A stretch of DNA of 64,000 nt from Nannochloropsis oceanica (lineage: Eukaryota > Sar > Eustigmatophyceae > Eustigmatales > Monodopsidaceae): assembly GCA_004519485.1 (NCBI GenBank), contig CP038134.1:434001-498000 (forward strand), written 5' to 3'. Below are positions 33,712 to 43,565 of the stretch, piece by piece (the stretch's first letter is position 1; each line of letters opens with the position of its first letter). The notes beneath the pieces were generated by a model. It worked only from the letters and a program-made list of their open reading frames with translations. It was not told where the DNA came from and made no database searches. The position numbers and the translations under genes are program-made.

Positions 33712-36270
33712 TCATTCCTTTCGAAACACCATAACCTTGTACAACTGGATCGCCTCCCACTCCTCCCCACTCACCACCCCCACCTGTAACGGCTCCAATA
33801 GCCGGCCATAATTCTTTAAATGTTCCTTCACAAATCCCCCAAAATTCTGTTGATAGACCAATTTTAACCCTCCTCCTCCCCCCCCCGCCTGACGTGCCAC
33901 GCGCTCGAATGCGGGCACCGGCACTACGTACTCATCGCAAGCCTCCACGGCTGAAGACAGGGTAAAATTATAACGGAGTCCCAGCGTGTCCAGCGGCGGG
34001 ATCTTCGTCTCTGATTTTTGCTGCTGCTGCTGCTGCTGTAGCTGCTGTTGCCGTTGTAGGACCTCGGGTGCAAACGTGACGCGATAGACAGCATTCCCAA
34101 ACGCCCCTTCGGGATGAAGCGTGAGATGCTGACGAAGGACACGGTCATCGATACACGTCAGAATCAAGAGTCCTCCATCCCTCCCTCCCTTCAACAACCT
34201 CTTCACATTGCCAAGCAACGATGATAGAGCCTCCTCACTTACACATGCGTAATGCACTGCAAACTGGATCGACACCACATCAAACCCGCCCTCCACCACT
34301 CCCTCCCCCCCCATCTCCTCCTCAATGCACTCAACCAACCTCTCCTCCGTCATATTACACTGAAACACTACCCCGACCCGTGGCTGTCCCCCCGCCCTCC
34401 CTCCTCTCCTGCTCTTCCTCTGCTGCTCTTCCACGCGGCTCCTGCATTCCTTGACGCTCAGTTCCGAGCAGTCAAAGCCTACATACGTCTCCACCCCCTG
34501 CATCATCCACTTCTTGAAATCCCCTCCCCGCCCACACGCCACATCCAAAACCGCACTCACATGTCCTTTCTCTCTTCCTCCCTCCCTCCTCCCTCCCGCA
34601 ACAGCAGCATCCCTTGCCTCTGCCGTCGCTAACGGATTCGGCATCTCCCCTATGCTTAACATCCCCCCTCTCTTCTGCTCCTCCTCCTTCCATCCCTCCC
34701 CATCACCAGAACAAGTCCTTTCAATCAATACAGACTTTATCCAATTGTTCAATCGTCTCAAGTTGTGAACCCGCGAATCCAACGCCTCCTCCCCCTCCTC
34801 CCACCGCTTCTCCTGCAACTTGTCATAATGCCTCGCCACATCATTCACCTCTCCCTCACCCCCTTCCTCCTCCTCGTCCTCCTCCTCTTCGGGAGGTGCC
34901 AATCGCAATTGTTCCACCTCCCTCACGAGTTTCTCCAACGTCAAGGCCTCGGCCACCGCTTCCAGGTTATGCCACGCCGTCAGTATGCTGTTGGGGCTCG
35001 CCTTATCGCCCCTGATGCCCCTCAGCACCCATAACCCTCCTCCCTCCCTCCCTCCTCCCGATCCTCGGGCCAAGTCACATTCAACGATGCACTCCCCCCC
35101 TGCTGCTCCTCTCGCCCCTCCTCCTTCCCTCCCTCCCTCTCCCACCCCCTCAAAATGATCAATGAGTCGCTTCAAGGCATTGTTTTTCAGCAAATCCAAC
35201 GTCGTGAATTTCATGTCATGCTTCGCCACGACCAGGTAAAGCGGTGCCACTTTGGGGGGCCTCAGAAAGGAGGGCGAGGGGGAGGACAAGGACGGGAGGG
35301 AGGACACGGCGGTGCGGGAGGCGGCAAACAGGTCCGCTTTTTTCATTTTGAAGTCAACGCTGATCCGACCGGGGGTCTTGAACTTATGCACTTGATACAG
35401 GTAGTAGGGGGAGGAGGACGGCGTGAAGACCAACCCGTCCGAAAAAGAGCGACGCCGGCCGTCGTCAAAAATGAATTCCTCGGCCTCTTCCTCCGTCCTT
35501 CCCTCCCCCTTCTCCTTTTGCACAGGGGTCATCATCGTCTCCACCATCCCAGGTAAATCTGCCAAATCGTGAAAGACTTTAGGAACTATTTCTACCCTGC
35601 TCCCCTTCGCTCTGCTCCCACGCCTAAACCCTACCACCAGCCGGGAGGACGAGGACGAGGAGGAAGGGGACGAGGAGGAAGGGATGGAAGCCAGGGCATT
35701 ACTCAACGCCTGCATTCGCGTCGCCAACAGCGGTTCGGCTCCCACGTCTTTCCCGTCCAAGAAAATCACGTCAAACACCAAAAACAAAAATGTCCCTCCT
35801 TCCTTCCCCTCCTCGCTCCCTCCTTCCCTCCCTCCTTCCCTTAAGGGCATCAGTAGCTCCCCGTCTAAGAGGGTCATACCCCCCCCGGGACTCAACACCG
35901 ACCCCAGTGCTCCCTCCTTCCCTCCCTCCCTCCCTCCATCACCCTCCAAAACTTCTACGCCCCAATGCCTATCAATCAAATATCCATCCGCTCCCCCTCC
36001 CCCCGCTTTCCTCAACCCCTCCCTCCCTCCCTCCCCCAGCACACACAAAAACAAGCGGACTCCATCCGACTTCTCACACACCACGTGGCTCGCTCCTCCC
36101 TCCTTCCCTCCCTCCTTCACGACCTCCCTTAGCCCCTTCCTCCTCAATTGAATCGCCCTCGGTCCCGGCGTTTCATTTCGGCCCATATAATACTCAAACG
36201 TTAAATCGGGCCTTTCCCTCTTCATGCACTCACTCATACAGAACTCCCTCAACACCTCCTCCTTGACCAT
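33712..36270 (-). CDS. mRNA capping enzyme: guanylyltransferase + cap guanine-N7 methyltransferase
   Basis: Adds the GMP cap to nascent mRNA and methylates it. The first ATG in frame is at 36270, but the frame is open upstream of it. Counting from the residue encoded at 36336, the guanylyltransferase has EKSDGVR (lysine nucleophile near residue 89), DGELLMPL, LVFDVIFLDG, SDGLVFTP and KFKTPGRISVDF, the covalent nucleotidyltransferase motif series. The methyltransferase has LDVACGRGGDFKKW (SAM site, near 593), FDCSELSVKEC and QFAVHYACVS, as in RNMT/Abd1. No RNA triphosphatase domain is present. Several GGGA tracts are translated as repeated Gly-Arg-Glu-Gly in loops, and a poly-Gln run lies near 34020. 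The frame overlaps the FCP1-type frame on the same strand, so a single fused protein is plausible. Confidence 0.85.
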   Translation of the reverse strand: MVKEEVLREFCMSECMKRERPDLTFEYYMGRNETPGPRAIQLRRKGLREVVKEGGKEGGASHVVCEKSDGVRLFLCVLGEGGREGLRKAGGGGADGYLIDRHWGVEVLEGDGGREGGKEGALGSVLSPGGGMTLLDGELLMPLREGGREGGSEEGKEGGTFLFLVFDVIFLDGKDVGAEPLLATRMQALSNALASIPSSSSPSSSSSSSRLVVGFRRGSRAKGSRVEIVPKVFHDLADLPGMVETMMTPVQKEKGEGRTEEEAEEFIFDDGRRRSFSDGLVFTPSSSPYYLYQVHKFKTPGRISVDFKMKKADLFAASRTAVSSLPSLSSPSPSFLRPPKVAPLYLVVAKHDMKFTTLDLLKNNALKRLIDHFEGVGEGGREGGGARGAAGGECIVECDLARGSGGGREGGGLWVLRGIRGDKASPNSILTAWHNLEAVAEALTLEKLVREVEQLRLAPPEEEEDEEEEGGEGEVNDVARHYDKLQEKRWEEGEEALDSRVHNLRRLNNWIKSVLIERTCSGDGEGWKEEEQKRGGMLSIGEMPNPLATAEARDAAVAGGRREGGREKGHVSAVLDVACGRGGDFKKWMMQGVETYVGFDCSELSVKECRSRVEEQQRKSRRGGRAGGQPRVGVVFQCNMTEERLVECIEEEMGGEGVVEGGFDVVSIQFAVHYACVSEEALSSLLGNVKRLLKGGRDGGLLILTCIDDRVLRQHLTLHPEGAFGNAVYRVTFAPEVLQRQQQLQQQQQQQKSETKIPPLDTLGLRYNFTLSSAVEACDEYVVPVPAFERVARQAGGGGGGLKLVYQQNFGGFVKEHLKNYGRLLEPLQVGVVSGEEWEAIQLYKVMVFRKE

Positions 36271-38392
36271 GGCCGCCACGTCCACCGGCGGATCTGGGTG
36301 CTTCTCCGGGAAATAAACACTTTTCGTCCTCCGCACATATCCCGCACTCCCCCCCCCCCCCCTCCTCCCCTCTCCCCCCCTCGGGCGCCACCGCCATCCG
36401 TCGCAGGTGCCCGACGAGCTCCCCCTCCAAGCTCAACACCCCGTCTTCCGGCTCGGCCCCGTCCTCGTACTCGGGCACCACCACGCACGTCCCCACTGGA
36501 TTCCCCTCGAACTTCTCCACGTGGTTGTCGAGCAAAATCGTGTTCTGCTCCCCATACCCTACCCTCTCCAGCTGTCCCTCCCACAACCGCCTCAGTTCTT
36601 TCAGAAATAAAGGCTTGTCTTTACTAACCGCCGAGTGTCTCGGCCATAAATTCGTGCTGTGCATGCCCCAGTTCACAAACACCAACTCTTTCTCTCTCCC
36701 GTTGAAAATCTCCATCTCCAGCGTCTCCTTCCTACAGCAGCTCCAAGCCGCCACATCAAAGTGCGCGAAACAAAACTCCAAGAAATCGTCGCAACCCGGC
36801 CGTTTTATCACCCGTCCTCCCTCCCAACCTCCTCTTCCTCCTTCCCGTCGAGCATCCCCCACGGGGTAGCGATTAAATAACACCCCATTCAAGTCCAATA
36901 TCAGCAACTTCCTCCTCGGGACCAGCACCAGCTCCACCTTCGGTTTTCCCCCCAACGGCCTCTCCACGCTCTTCACCCTCACCTCCACCAAAGTTTCCCT
37001 CCTTATCCCTCCTCCCTCCCTCCCTCCCCTCCTCCCCTCCTCCGCCTTTTTTTCGAGGTCCTCCAACACTAATGCCGGCAATCCGCTTCGCGTTATTCGC
37101 CCGCTGGCCTCAAAAAATCTAATGGCTCCTCCTTCTACCCCTCCGTCTCTCCCCTCCCTCTCCTCTTTCACTACCATTCCAAAGTAAATAAATATTCCGT
37201 GCACTTCATGCGCCGCATACACGGCCCCTTGGTACACCCGCCCTCCCTCCCTCCCTCCCTCCCCCCCGACCTCCACCTCGTCTAAGGGCAGATCCACTCC
37301 GCGCCGCAATAACCCACATGTTCCTTCGATCCTGCCTCCCTCCCTCTCCTCCCTCTTCACTGCAGCTGCTGTTGCTGTTGGCCTTCCCTTTCCTTGATCC
37401 ATCATCAGGTCCTCGTCCTCCTCCCATTCTACTCGGTAGCTACCACCACCCCTCCCTCTCCCTCTCCTTCCACGACCACCAAAAGCAGTAGCAGTAGCAG
37501 TCATACCTCGTCTTTCTAATCCATCTCCGCTTCCTCCTCCTTCTCGAATTAGACGCCCAAAATCAACACCACCTCCACCCCTTCCTCGTCCCCGCCCTCC
37601 TCCCCCTGACTCCCTCCCTCCCCGATGGCTGCTCGCAGGCGACAAGGAAGATAGCGGCCGATTACAACCAAAACTGCTGCTGCTGCTGCTGCTGCTACTG
37701 TTTCTCCTGCTTCTATACTCCTCCTCCTCTTCTTCCCAACCATCGTCCCACCGTCTACCCCCACCCTCACCGCCGCTGCTCTCGATCCTCTCGTTTCTCT
37801 CCGCTTTCCATCCGCTGACCCCACCACCACGCTGGTGCCCAAACGAGAAGGAGGAAGAGGACGAGTTGGAAGATTCCGGACGAACATTTTGCCCGCGACT
37901 CCAGTCTGATGCTAACGAAGGCTCCCCGCGATGGCGACGGTCCTCGGCATTCTCTCGACCAAACCTCCCTCCACCCCTTTCCCCACGTGGACGGTTACCA
38001 CCACCACGGCCACCTTGCTCACCACAATCCCACTCATCCAGGCTACCTTCTCCACCTCGATAACCATAGCCTCCTCCTCTGCTCCTTCCACCTCCTCCTC
38101 CTTCTCCTCCTCCTCCTCCTCCTCTCCCCCTGCCATCGTTGGAGTCGTTGCCGTCCCTATTGTAGCTGCTGCGTCCGCCTCTAGAAATGTTACCGCCACC
38201 ACCTCCACCTCCTCTTTTTGTTTTTGATCCTTCCTCCCTCCCTCCCCATCCACCATCACCACCATGGTAGGAGGAGTTGTTGTCTGCCGTTTTGCTTCGA
38301 AAACCTCCTCTCCTTTCGCTTCCCACAACCTTCTCACGTGTCCCGGAATTCATTGCCACTGACTTCTCTGGCCCACTGTGTCTGTATGTCAT
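36230..38392 (-). CDS. RGG-rich protein with FCP1-like (CTD phosphatase-type HAD) domain
   Basis: 720-residue frame from the ATG at 38392. The first 300 residues are mostly Arg, Gly and Ser, RGG-type, as in RNA-binding proteins. An FCP1-homology HAD domain follows from about residue 490: RRKLLILDLNGVLFNRYPVG, KRPGCDDFLEFCFAHFDVAA, WGMHSTNLWPRHSAV and NTILLDNHVEKFEGNP. Motif I is DLNG, so the second Asp of DxDx(T/V) is Asn, as in some plant FCP1-like proteins; phosphatase activity is doubtful. The natural end is uncertain: after a G14 run (complement of 36349-36362) the frame runs into the capping-enzyme coding region in another phase, and its last 38 or so residues look like shadow sequence. 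Either two genes overlap or a one-base difference hides a fusion. Confidence 0.7.
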   Translation of the reverse strand: MTYRHSGPEKSVAMNSGTREKVVGSERRGGFRSKTADNNSSYHGGDGGWGGREEGSKTKRGGGGGGGNISRGGRSSYNRDGNDSNDGRGRGGGGGGEGGGGGRSRGGGYGYRGGEGSLDEWDCGEQGGRGGGNRPRGERGGGRFGRENAEDRRHRGEPSLASDWSRGQNVRPESSNSSSSSFSFGHQRGGGVSGWKAERNERIESSGGEGGGRRWDDGWEEEEEEYRSRRNSSSSSSSSSFGCNRPLSSLSPASSHRGGRESGGGGRGRGRGGGGVDFGRLIREGGGSGDGLERRGMTATATAFGGRGRRGRGRGGGSYRVEWEEDEDLMMDQGKGRPTATAAAVKREEREGGRIEGTCGLLRRGVDLPLDEVEVGGEGGREGGRVYQGAVYAAHEVHGIFIYFGMVVKEEREGRDGGVEGGAIRFFEASGRITRSGLPALVLEDLEKKAEEGRRGGREGGGIRRETLVEVRVKSVERPLGGKPKVELVLVPRRKLLILDLNGVLFNRYPVGDARREGGRGGWEGGRVIKRPGCDDFLEFCFAHFDVAAWSCCRKETLEMEIFNGREKELVFVNWGMHSTNLWPRHSAVSKDKPLFLKELRRLWEGQLERVGYGEQNTILLDNHVEKFEGNPVGTCVVVPEYEDGAEPEDGVLSLEGELVGHLRRMAVAPEGGRGEEGGGGECGICAEDEKCLFPGEAPRSAGGRGGHGQGGGVEGVLYE
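36349..36362. repeat. C14 homopolymer (G14 on the coding strand)
   Basis: Run of 14 C at the junction of the FCP1-type and capping-enzyme frames. One base fewer would place the two in the same frame. Such runs are prone to sequencing error, polymerase slippage and strain variation. Confidence 0.9.
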
Positions 38393-38589
38393 GTGTGTGA
38401 GAGACTACCTCACGCATAATTTGATGACAGATTCGTACGTAGACCTCATGGTAGCTTCAAATTATTGTACTGAGAACTCTGTGCGTGGGTCTTCACGTGC
38501 GAGGTTGCCTCAGCGATTAGTCTTCACGCACGACCCAACGATCAACGACGCTCAACTCAACAACTCAACAATTCAACAACAGATGCAGC

Positions 38590-40612
38590 ATGCGAGTGGT
38601 ATATCTCGGACTTTGCGATGATCTGTCGCCAAGCCGCAACTGGTTGGATGGTGAGTGCTCCCGCTACTGCCACAGACAACCACCCTTACCCCGTGCTTAA
38701 GTTACCTTACAAGCCCCTTTTCGTACCCTAACCCTAGCTTGACGTCATCCAACCTTGCTTGATGTATTGACGATACATTACAGGTGCTGTTTCTTTAAGT
38801 AGTGGGTATCTTGTGCTTTTACCGACGGATGGGAAAGTTGCCGTTGTGCGGGTACCATTGGCGCAAGACCTGAGGGACGACTCACCTCGAGTCATGCTTC
38901 TAAACTCTCTCGAAACTATAGAAGAGGGGGGAACTTTTGATCATGGAGCTGTTTGTCCGAGCGGAAGCCGGATCGCGCTCGCCTACACGTGCAGCTCCCT
39001 GCACATCCACAACATTTTAAGCAGTGCGGGGGACAGTGAGAAAATCCAGCATATCTCCCGATCGATAAGGTGTGTGCCTACCAGAACGAGCTCGTCTATT
39101 TCTGTTGCATTATTCCAAATTTTCTACATAACACGCACACACCACAGAAAAAGCCCCGATCCGATACGCAGATCAAAGAGGCTTCGACACGTGGCTTGGC
39201 AGGTGCTTCCTTGTGGTTACGTCGTCGGCGCGGCGAATGCCAAGCATTTGACCATATACGATGCTTGGGAGTCGATAGATTCAAATCTTCGTGTTCTTGG
39301 TGGGATCAAGTCTTCAGAGCCCATTGATGGGTGGACATGGCTGAGTAACCGGGACAGAATCGCTCTCTTGGCGGGAAACAAAGTGAGCATTCACGATCGA
39401 GTTTTGTCCAAGGATTATGAGCAAAATCCATCATTCTTGCCTTCTCCGTCGCTGGGAGCGGCTGTGGAGAAGTGGAAGCGGCTGGTGCCTTTGCCCGGGG
39501 GGGACGCTGGAACAGCCTTTGTCGCTGTCCTGACTGAGCCATGCTTCTTGCAGGCTCAAATACGCGCGAAGACCGAGGATGGTCACGGGTTGAACGAGAC
39601 ACTGGAGGCACTCCGAACCGTGCAGGTCCAGCAGAAGACGAAGAATAAATCAAAGAGAAAAGGAATGGAGAATCAGGGGGGCATTATTAAGGATGAGAGG
39701 GTCGAGGAAGAAGAGACAGCGGACAAGCAGGCAGATAGCGGTAGCAGCGGCAGCGGCAGTGACGCTGTTGTTGATCTGCGCGGTAGGATTGGTGGAGGTG
39801 GAGGTGTCTCCGCTTCCTTTTCGTTGTTGAATATCCTCACGGGAGGCATCACACGTCCTCCACGATGCACTGGACTATTCTTACCACCGCCACCCCCCGC
39901 GCAACAGAGCAATGATGATGGAGCCCAGCTCCTGCTTCTAAAAGTACCGGTAGCGTCATCCTCAGGGCCATCAGACGAGCAAGAGGTGCTGCGTTCCATT
40001 CCGGTGGGGAGAAATATCTGCCCCATGCCAGGACTCCTTGCCGCCTCGGAGGCCCACGTCGCGATAGGTGACCCATGGTCGTCCACCATACTAATTCACC
40101 GCCTGTCCGATGACTTTCCTGCTGTGACATCGACGAAAGAGAAGCAATTAAAGATGCCAGCTGGGTTGGTCCCCCGTGGTTTACGCTTTTTCGGTGATCA
40201 TACCCTCGTTTGTCTTGCTGTTGAGGCGGCAGGAGCTAAGGGCGGAGGCAGCGGAAGAGGAAGAAAAGAAGGAGGAGGAGGAAAAGGAGGAAAAGGAGGA
40301 GACGGAGGAGAAGGAGGAAAAAGAGGAGGAGGACGAGGAACATTGCAAGGGTGTACTAGTGCGAGCTTGATTGAGTTCCTCTTGGAGGATGAAGAGCCGC
40401 CAGAGGAATCAAAAGGGCTCTCGACCATCGTGTTGAACGTTGTTGGTCTTTCAGCAGGTGTGAGCCAACAACAACAAGAAGAGCAGCAGCAGCAGCAGCA
40501 GCAGCACGATGTTATGCCCTTTCTCCGCAGCTTTCGGGATGAGATGAGAGAGCGATTTGACGAGCTGGAAAGCAAAATGACGACGCTGGAACGAAGGCTC
40601 GGCGAATTGTGA
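38590..40612 (+). CDS. Uncharacterised beta-propeller-like protein with C-terminal coiled coil
   Basis: Not recognised. Model: join 38590-38650, 38784-39069, 39148-40612, 603 residues. The first intron is well supported by phase and by a smooth join into GAVSLSSGYLVLLPTDGKVA. The second (39070-39147) is 78 bases, a multiple of three with no stop, so a retained form would also be translatable. The first 270 residues contain alternating beta-type blocks with small turns (SGSRIALAYTCSSLHIHN, HVAWQVLPCGYVVGAANAKH, GWTWLSNRDRIALLAGNKVS) that suggest a degenerate WD40 propeller. The rest is low-complexity (Ser, Gly-Lys, poly-Gln) and ends in a short amphipathic coil of Glu, Arg and Leu that could oligomerise. 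The start codon is the first ATG in phase. Confidence 0.6.
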
Positions 40613-41188
40613 GTGAAGAAAGTGTTATCTTTCTGGACCACCAAGGTGTTGATTTCGGTGTGAGTGAATCAACAATGTGCATGAACATGAACATAATGAA
40701 ATAGATTAATGGGCGTTTGCGCGCGGTAATCCAACATTGCTCTTGATCCGTGCTCTTTTTTTGGTTGGTGTAGGGCTCCTCTCATTTCTTCTCGTCTTTC
40801 AACTACAAGTGAATTAAATCACACACAAGACTTGTTGCCGCCGCCTTTCGGTCTCTCGTTCCCCTGTACAGGTGTGTGTATGTGTGTACATTATCCCTGC
40901 TTGCATTGCACGTTCCTTTTCATTTCTCCACTCTTCCTATCTTCGTCATCTTCTACTTCTACTGCTTCTGCTGCTTTTAATCCCACTGAATCTAACTAAC
41001 AACACTCTCCACTTTCGCTTTCTGACTGGCATGTCGGCCAACTCAAGAAAAGAAGCAAAATGAGCGGCGTCTTTCCTCCTATCTACTGCGCGGCTCGGGC
41101 GTGGAACTCTCTCTTCAACTCAATGCTGCTCCTCCTTCTCTTCCTTTTCTTCATCCTACCTTCTTCCTCGTCTGTCTCTCCCTTCTCA
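40613..41188. other. Intergenic, convergent 3' ends
   Basis: UTR-like sequence between the propeller-like gene and the ZIP transporter stop. T-rich near 40900-41000. No gene. Confidence 0.5.
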
Positions 41189-42712
41189 TCAATGTTCATG
41201 CCCGTGCTCGCCCATCGCCACCCAAGCCATCAGCCCTATTCCAGCCACCACCCCTCCCACCTCCCTCACCGCCTGCCCTCCCTTTCTTCTTCCCTTCCCT
41301 TCCCCTGCCAGCAACTCCGGCAACACCGACACACACGCCACATACAAAAAACCTCCCGTCGTCAGCGCCAGCAATATCCGCTCCAATCCTAACTGTCTCT
41401 TGGCCACTAATCCCAAAAATGTACCGAGGAAAGCAGCAATAGCAGTAAAAAATTGCATCAAGAAAGCATTCCGTACACTCAGACCAGATTGAACCAAAAT
41501 AGCAAAATCTCCTATCTCGTGCGGGACCTCATGGAGAAACACTGATAGGGTGGTGGCTAATCCAACCCCTTGACCCGAGGCAAACGAGGCACCGATGGCG
41601 ATGCCGTCTGTGAGATTGTGCAGCACATCAACCACGATGTTGAGGTACCCGCTTGCCTTCAACCCTCCCTCTCCTCCTGTTGCTACGGTCACATGCCGCT
41701 GCTGCCCTTTGTTCGGTGATGAAGAAGAAAGCTGTCGCCGGTGAATTCCGCCGTTGGTACGACCCCCCGCTGCTGTTGCTGCTGCTACTGTTGCTATTTG
41801 CCTTCGTTCAGGGCGTGAGTACCGCTCTCGGATGCGGGGGCTTCGCCGGCGCCGACCTTCAGAGTCAATTGAGAAGTCCTCCTCTCCTTCCTCTCCCTCT
41901 ACGTCTTCTTCCTCCTCTTCTTCATCTTCGCTTGATGCAGCGCTTGACTTTGATTTTTTGCCATGAGCGGCGTGAGAATGAGTGTGTGAGTGTCTGTAAC
42001 TGTCGCTGTGTGAATGCCCTCCATCATCGCCCAGGATAACTGTGACTACCTTCTCCGATACAAAGAAGAGAAGGAAGCCCGCCAAAATCCACATACAAAT
42101 CCGCATAACCTCCCCCTCATCCAATCTCACGCCGCTGCCGTGTGCATGCGAGTGCCTATGGTCGTCGTGCGCGTCCTCCTCGTTCTCCGCGTGCTCTTGG
42201 TACTGGTCGCGACTACTTGTGCTATTGCTGCTGCTACTACTGAAATGGTCGTGGTGCTCGAGCAAATGCGGCAAGGAATGCAAGAATACCTCGCCAAGCA
42301 GGCCTCCAGCGGCGAAACTGAGCAAAAGTTTATGCATGCCCTCATTCAAGGAGATGATGCCATTGACGGAGTGGGTGAGGGGGACAAAGGGAAGCACTAG
42401 AGTGGGAAAGATGCTTATGATACCGGTAGCACCAAAGGCTTTCGCCCATTCCCCTTTGGGAAGATGCTTGTGGATCCACAGTCCGGAGGCGACTTCCGGA
42501 GGCGACGAGTGTGAAGTGGGAGGGCGCTCGTGTTGGTGGGAGTTCTGAGATGCGCAAGCAGTGTCAGAGGACCCTCGTGCATGGTTATGATCCAAGCATA
42601 CATGCGCTTCGTGCACAGCAGTCACCAAACCTGGTAGCACCAAGAGCAGGACAGGAAGGAGGACATGCGAGCTCAAGAGGGGCCGCATGGGTCGCATCCT
42701 CCTGTAGGACAT
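41189..42712 (-). CDS. ZIP-family zinc transporter, ZIP7/KE4-like
   Basis: Moves zinc (or other divalent metal) into the cytosol, probably from ER or Golgi as in SLC39A7. 507 residues from the ATG at 42712; the frame upstream lacks an ATG. A signal peptide (LLPVLLLVLPGLVTA) is followed by a His-rich lumenal stretch. Membrane segments carry HKLLLSFAAGGLLGEVFLHS, a long His/Ser/acidic cytosolic loop (HSHTHSHAAHGKKSKS), then VLHNLTDGIAIGASFASG and LHEVPHEIGDFAILVQSG, the paired metal-binding helices IV and V of the LIV-1 subfamily. The C-terminal helices are complete and the protein ends in GEHGHEH. Confidence 0.9.
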   Translation of the reverse strand: MSYRRMRPMRPLLSSHVLLPVLLLVLPGLVTAVHEAHVCLDHNHARGSSDTACASQNSHQHERPPTSHSSPPEVASGLWIHKHLPKGEWAKAFGATGIISIFPTLVLPFVPLTHSVNGIISLNEGMHKLLLSFAAGGLLGEVFLHSLPHLLEHHDHFSSSSSNSTSSRDQYQEHAENEEDAHDDHRHSHAHGSGVRLDEGEVMRICMWILAGFLLFFVSEKVVTVILGDDGGHSHSDSYRHSHTHSHAAHGKKSKSSAASSEDEEEEEEDVEGEEGEEDFSIDSEGRRRRSPRIRERYSRPERRQIATVAAATAAGGRTNGGIHRRQLSSSSPNKGQQRHVTVATGGEGGLKASGYLNIVVDVLHNLTDGIAIGASFASGQGVGLATTLSVFLHEVPHEIGDFAILVQSGLSVRNAFLMQFFTAIAAFLGTFLGLVAKRQLGLERILLALTTGGFLYVACVSVLPELLAGEGKGRRKGGQAVREVGGVVAGIGLMAWVAMGEHGHEH

Positions 42713-43565
42713 GATGATGACGCTGGCTGGGGCGTGGCTTGAGCTTGGGCAAATAATATGGAGACACACAGTGGGTACCCCGTCGTCCTATTAATTGTGC
42801 CACAGGGTTTTATTTGTTTAGTGCATGAGTTGCAATCAAGAAGGGCAACATTCTCAATTCGAATAACACGATCCCAAAAACAAAACGATCATCTTGAAAC
42901 AAAGTTCTCGTCAGGTCTTTTTCCCATCATAACTCCCAGGAGAGAGAAAGCTGCTTTGTTGTTGCCCTCTCACTCTCTACTCCTCAAGCTAACTGCCACC
43001 ACTCCAGCCACAAGCTACACAGCCCTCTCTAGGACGTGGATACGCTGTGCGCACGGCCCCCGTGCTCGGCTGAGAGACGCGTAGAAGCCCTCGAAAGGTC
43101 GGCACTGTGAGCCTGCGAATCCTCATGACAACGGCCCTACCCACTGCCTTGTTGCAAGCCCATCCAAGGTCCATTACTTCCTTCTGCTTATATCAAGACG
43201 TTGTGTCGCCCATGCATGTAACGGAGGCCTTGGTTTTGTTGTTTGGTCAGGACTTCGTGAAGGGCATTGGCAGCACCCTAACTGTGAAGCTGAACGGTCA
43301 CGGAGGGGGGGATTGACGGCGACGTATGGTACTCGCCGGGACGCCGCTGCCATTGTCGTCGTGGCATGTACGAATGCTCTCTTATGAGAGGAGAAGCCTA
43401 ACGAGAGGAGATATTCCTGCAGTTGTGTCTATGCCTGTCGCTGGCGGACTCGGGACAAACGGGGCAGCAATTTTGGAACCTCTCACGCTCACACGAACGC
43501 CTCCCAACGCATGTACACACAGGTTCTTTCTCTTTCTTCTTTCAGAAAAAGACAGAAATAGGAAA
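42713..43565. other. Intergenic, divergent
   Basis: Between the ZIP start (minus) and the small complex I gene (plus). Open frames of 60-130 codons occur around 43100-43560 but none resembles a known product and none joins cleanly to the next gene. Confidence 0.45.

Noticed and set aside
38726-38740. Telomere-like CCCTAACCCTA.
   Set aside because: Fewer than two full repeats, not near a chromosome end or other repeats.
43107-43560. Small gene candidates upstream of the NDUFA1-like gene.
   Set aside because: Frames lack similarity, overlap one another on both strands and have no supported splice links.
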